A DNA stretch of 33,030 bases from a virus, in IMG/VR virus record IMGVR_UViG_3300034198_001645, positions 1 to 33,030 of that record; one strand, written 5' to 3'. Numbering within the stretch: the first letter of the stretch is position 1; each line of letters begins with the position of its first letter. This document shows positions 31,910-33,030 of the stretch, piece by piece. A model generated the notes under the pieces. The model did not search any database. It was not told the DNA's origin and saw nothing but the letters and a program-made list of their open reading frames with translations. A program made the translations under genes and the position numbers.

Positions 31910-32625
31910 GATCGTAATGCCTCCAGTGTAGATTCAAGTTTAGATTTATTCGCTTTCGCCTGCGGTGTTCTCAGGACCTTGTCGAGGTAAGCCGCCGGTA
32001 TCGGTTCCGGGTAGGGCTTACGCATCCTGGTCAGGGCCACTGCATCTTCCGCCTGCTGGATCGTTATACCATCGGTCAGCCACTGCAGCAATAGCGGATG
32101 CTGGCTTGTAACCACGACTCCCAAATCCCTTAACTTAATCGCCATCGCGCCTTCCTTGGTTGGCTCTTGATGATTGATATTGGTATTGGTATTGGTATTG
32201 GTTAATGGTATTGGTAGCTCAACGTTCGCTGAGCGTTCGTTAAGCGTTCGTTCAACGTTCGCTGAGCGTTCGTTCAACGTTCGTTGAGCGTTCGTTGAGC
32301 GTTCGCTCGATCTGACACGCACTGAAGCCGCTGCAGATGCCTTCGCCTTGGCCTGCTTTTCTGCCATCTTGGCCAGCTCTTCATCGCATCGTTTGTGGTG
32401 CCATTGGCCATCCTGCAATGTAAAGAACTCCTGTAATACTGATTCGATCTGCGCCGATCTGTCACGCATCCTGATCGATCTTGCCAATGCAGCAATGTCA
32501 CCTTCCAATGGCTTTTCCTGCATGTAATACAGGTCAATCAGCCGGCGGTAAGCAAGGTCTTCGATCTCATCGAGGTGGTGAGTGGCCGAGTAAAAGTCAC
32601 CGATGTGGAATTGGTAAAATTTCAT
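31906..32625 (-). CDS. DUF1376-type replication initiator-like protein
   Basis: The 239-residue protein opens MKFYQFHIGDFYSATHHLDE and DLAYRRLIDLYYMQEKPL, the signature of DUF1376 (YdaU-type), a winged-helix-like domain at about 1-85 found in phage replication regions. A charged linker follows, then a repetitive stretch (107-136: RTLNERSANVE units) and a (TN)n segment (142-151), both produced by DNA repeats. The C-terminal part (about 160-225) ends PEPIPAAYLDKVLR, a pattern common to phage replication-initiator C-termini. I infer a lambda O-like role: bind the repeats inside its own gene and recruit the loader encoded next. GGGG lies about 8 nt before the ATG, which overlaps the upstream stop. 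Confidence 0.8.
   Translation of the reverse strand: MKFYQFHIGDFYSATHHLDEIEDLAYRRLIDLYYMQEKPLEGDIAALARSIRMRDRSAQIESVLQEFFTLQDGQWHHKRCDEELAKMAEKQAKAKASAAASVRVRSSERSTNAQRTLNERSANVERTLNERSANVELPIPLTNTNTNTNINHQEPTKEGAMAIKLRDLGVVVTSQHPLLLQWLTDGITIQQAEDAVALTRMRKPYPEPIPAAYLDKVLRTPQAKANKSKLESTLEALRS
32179..32215 (-). repeat. ACCAAT hexamer array beside the 11-mers
   Basis: Four exact tandem ACCAAT units (gene strand; 32179-32202) and a further unit at 32210-32215, two-thirds A+T, encode Thr-Asn repeats. Lying 5 nt beyond the 11-bp array, they are a candidate unwinding region, as the AT-rich segment beside the lambda iterons. Slippage could also explain them. Confidence 0.85.
32220..32307 (-). repeat. 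eight tandem 11-bp iterons, candidate replication origin
   Basis: On the gene strand the units follow A(A/G)CGAACG(C/T)T(C/G/T), consensus AACGAACGCTC, from 32307 down to 32220 without a gap. Every unit keeps the core CGAACG. The 11-bp period is not a multiple of three, so the encoded peptide repeats only every 33 nt; the conservation is therefore best explained at DNA level. About one helical turn per unit puts all sites on one face. Confidence 0.9.
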
Positions 32626-32846
32626 TTGTCATCCCCCACCACAATGACCTCCAGCTTGTTCATGGCCTTTGCAGCCTTGAGCAACTCCTGAATTTTGCGT
32701 TGGTAAAACGCATTATGTTCAAACTGACAGGTGGAGCAATTACCGTTGGCGGTGAACCTTTCGGTGTTTTTGCAAGTCTTGCATGGCCCACCTTGATAGC
32801 GTGTTTGGCCAGCCTGAGCGGCTCTTTTTCTAGCGTGATTCATCAT
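32622..32846 (-). CDS. small zinc-ribbon protein, first gene of the early operon
   Basis: This 74-residue protein has two CxxC pairs, Cys22/Cys25 and Cys37/Cys40 (CKTC ... CSTC, 11 residues between), set between a basic N-terminus (MMNHARKRAAQAGQTRY) and a helix (QRKIQELLKAAKAMNKLEVI). This is a compact zinc ribbon, likely nucleic-acid or protein binding; no specific family is recognised. The first two codons are both ATG, and the ribosome site is poor (GAGA), so the exact start is uncertain by one codon. Its stop overlaps the initiator start (ATGA). Confidence 0.75.
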   Translation of the reverse strand: MMNHARKRAAQAGQTRYQGGPCKTCKNTERFTANGNCSTCQFEHNAFYQRKIQELLKAAKAMNKLEVIVVGDDK

Positions 32847-32860
32847 ATGTGTAGTCTCGT

Positions 32861-32875
32861 AGTGTTGAAAACACT
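32861..32875. promoter_or_regulatory. 15-bp palindrome at the predicted transcription start
   Basis: AGTGTT-GAA-AACACT is a perfect 6-bp inverted repeat with a 3-nt centre. It begins 3 nt downstream of the -10 box and covers the expected +1. Such a position fits a repressor operator that blocks the early promoter. The protein that would bind is not in the window. Confidence 0.6.
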
Positions 32876-32878
32876 TTC

Positions 32879-32907
32879 ACTATACACACTAGATAATGTG
32901 ATGGCAA
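32879..32907 (-). promoter_or_regulatory. sigma70-type early promoter
   Basis: TTGCCA (32907-32902), 17-bp spacer, TATAGT (32884-32879) on the gene strand, giving 4 of 6 and 5 of 6 matches to consensus at the ideal spacing. It lies 32 nt before the first ATG of the gene array and would drive the zinc-ribbon, initiator and loader genes. Confidence 0.75.
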
Positions 32908-32931
32908 TCGTTTGCGCTTTGCTCGGTCGTT

Positions 32932-32967
32932 GAATAGATTGGCGAATAGATTGGCGAATAGATTCGC
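32932..32967. repeat. three tandem 12-bp operator-like repeats
   Basis: GAATAGATTGGC twice, then GAATAGATTCGC, in tandem upstream of the early promoter. The last unit with its preceding two bases makes a perfect palindrome, GCGAAT-AG-ATTCGC (32954-32967); the first two are the same site with one half changed. This pattern fits an activator or repressor with graded sites. Confidence 0.8.
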
Positions 32968-33015
32968 TATGTTGTGGAGCGCAAAAGCCAATCCATTATC
33001 TGCAAGCTATGTTGT
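32966..33015. repeat. 10-bp direct repeat pair
   Basis: GCTATGTTGT occurs at 32966-32975 and 33006-33015, exactly 40 bp apart (about four helical turns), beside the tandem 12-mers. It may be another protein-binding pair of the control region. The end of an upstream gene may also lie here, so coding origin of one copy is possible. Confidence 0.55.
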
Positions 33016-33030
33016 CACTCGCAGGCGCTC

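Noticed and set aside
32179-32307. CRISPR-like array
   Set aside because: The units are 6 and 11 bp, contiguous, without spacers, and lie inside a coding sequence.
32969-33030. A + strand frame starting at 32969 and open to the window edge
   Set aside because: Only 20 codons are visible, there is no ribosome site, and it overlaps the operator-like repeats. It cannot be told from chance without the next bases.
33007-33030. Possible 3' end of a gene entering from the right (a minus-strand frame with TAG at 33009-33007)
   Set aside because: Only seven codons are visible and another frame also stays open for about ten; the gene cannot be supported.
1-33030. tRNA genes, integrase, attachment sites, insertion sequences
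   Set aside because: None was recognised on either strand. Short direct repeats exist but none has a tRNA 3' end or transposase next to it.

Overview
This window is part of a tailed-phage genome with a short-tailed (podovirus-type) virion. It is either a free phage or a prophage of a Gram-negative, probably proteobacterial, host. Every convincing gene is on the minus strand, so transcription runs from base 33030 towards base 1. Genes are packed with 1-, 4- or 8-nt start/stop overlaps. There is no gap over 300 bases; the longest unassigned stretch is the 184-nt control region at the right edge. Host assignment below phylum level is not supported by the sequence. The tailspike region and parts of the giant ejection gene are visibly more AT-rich than the terminase and capsid regions.

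In transcription order: (1) 33030-32847 is a control region with tandem operator-like repeats, a good sigma70-type promoter and a palindrome at the predicted transcription start. (2) 32846-31400 holds a zinc-ribbon protein, a DUF1376 replication-initiator-like protein and a helicase-loader-like protein. The initiator gene carries eight tandem 11-bp repeats plus an AT-rich hexamer array inside its coding sequence, a lambda O-like origin arrangement. (3) 31384-30128 holds small early or regulatory genes, including a 52-residue gene that a length filter would miss. (4) 30135-28388 encodes the small and large terminase subunits. (5) 28353-25372 encodes a GNAT acetyltransferase, a cupin-like protein, a small membrane protein and the T7 gp8-type portal. 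(6) 25362-23583 is a group of four accessory genes. (7) 23459-20776 is the capsid module, which resembles the Bordetella phage BPP-1 set (Bbp19-like protein, scaffold, major capsid protein, Bbp16-like cement protein); it is closed by a strong intrinsic terminator. (8) 20699-17336 encodes the T7 gp11- and gp12-like tail adaptor and nozzle. (9) 17278-4624 encodes the internal virion (ejection) proteins, including a 3448-residue polyvalent protein with a zincin HExxH motif. (10) 4568-112 encodes two tailspikes: a beta-helix spike and a probable TIM-barrel glycosidase spike. (11) 109-1 is the start of a small membrane protein, cut by the window edge.

Three structures are not explained by ordinary gene content. 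First, an 11-bp element (AAGTAACCGTG on the coding strand) lies upstream of four genes that each open a functional block, at only two spacings from the start codon (29 nt twice, about 50 nt twice). Second, the glycosidase tailspike gene is bracketed by 38-bp direct repeats derived from the 5' end of the membrane-protein gene, which suggests a removable or exchangeable receptor-binding cassette. Third, the 11-bp repeats in the replication gene keep an exact period that is not a multiple of three, which points to selection on the DNA rather than on the protein.

No integrase, repressor, reverse transcriptase, tRNA or CRISPR array was seen in the window, so lifestyle is not settled. All family names rest on recognition of sequence patterns by eye; no search was run.
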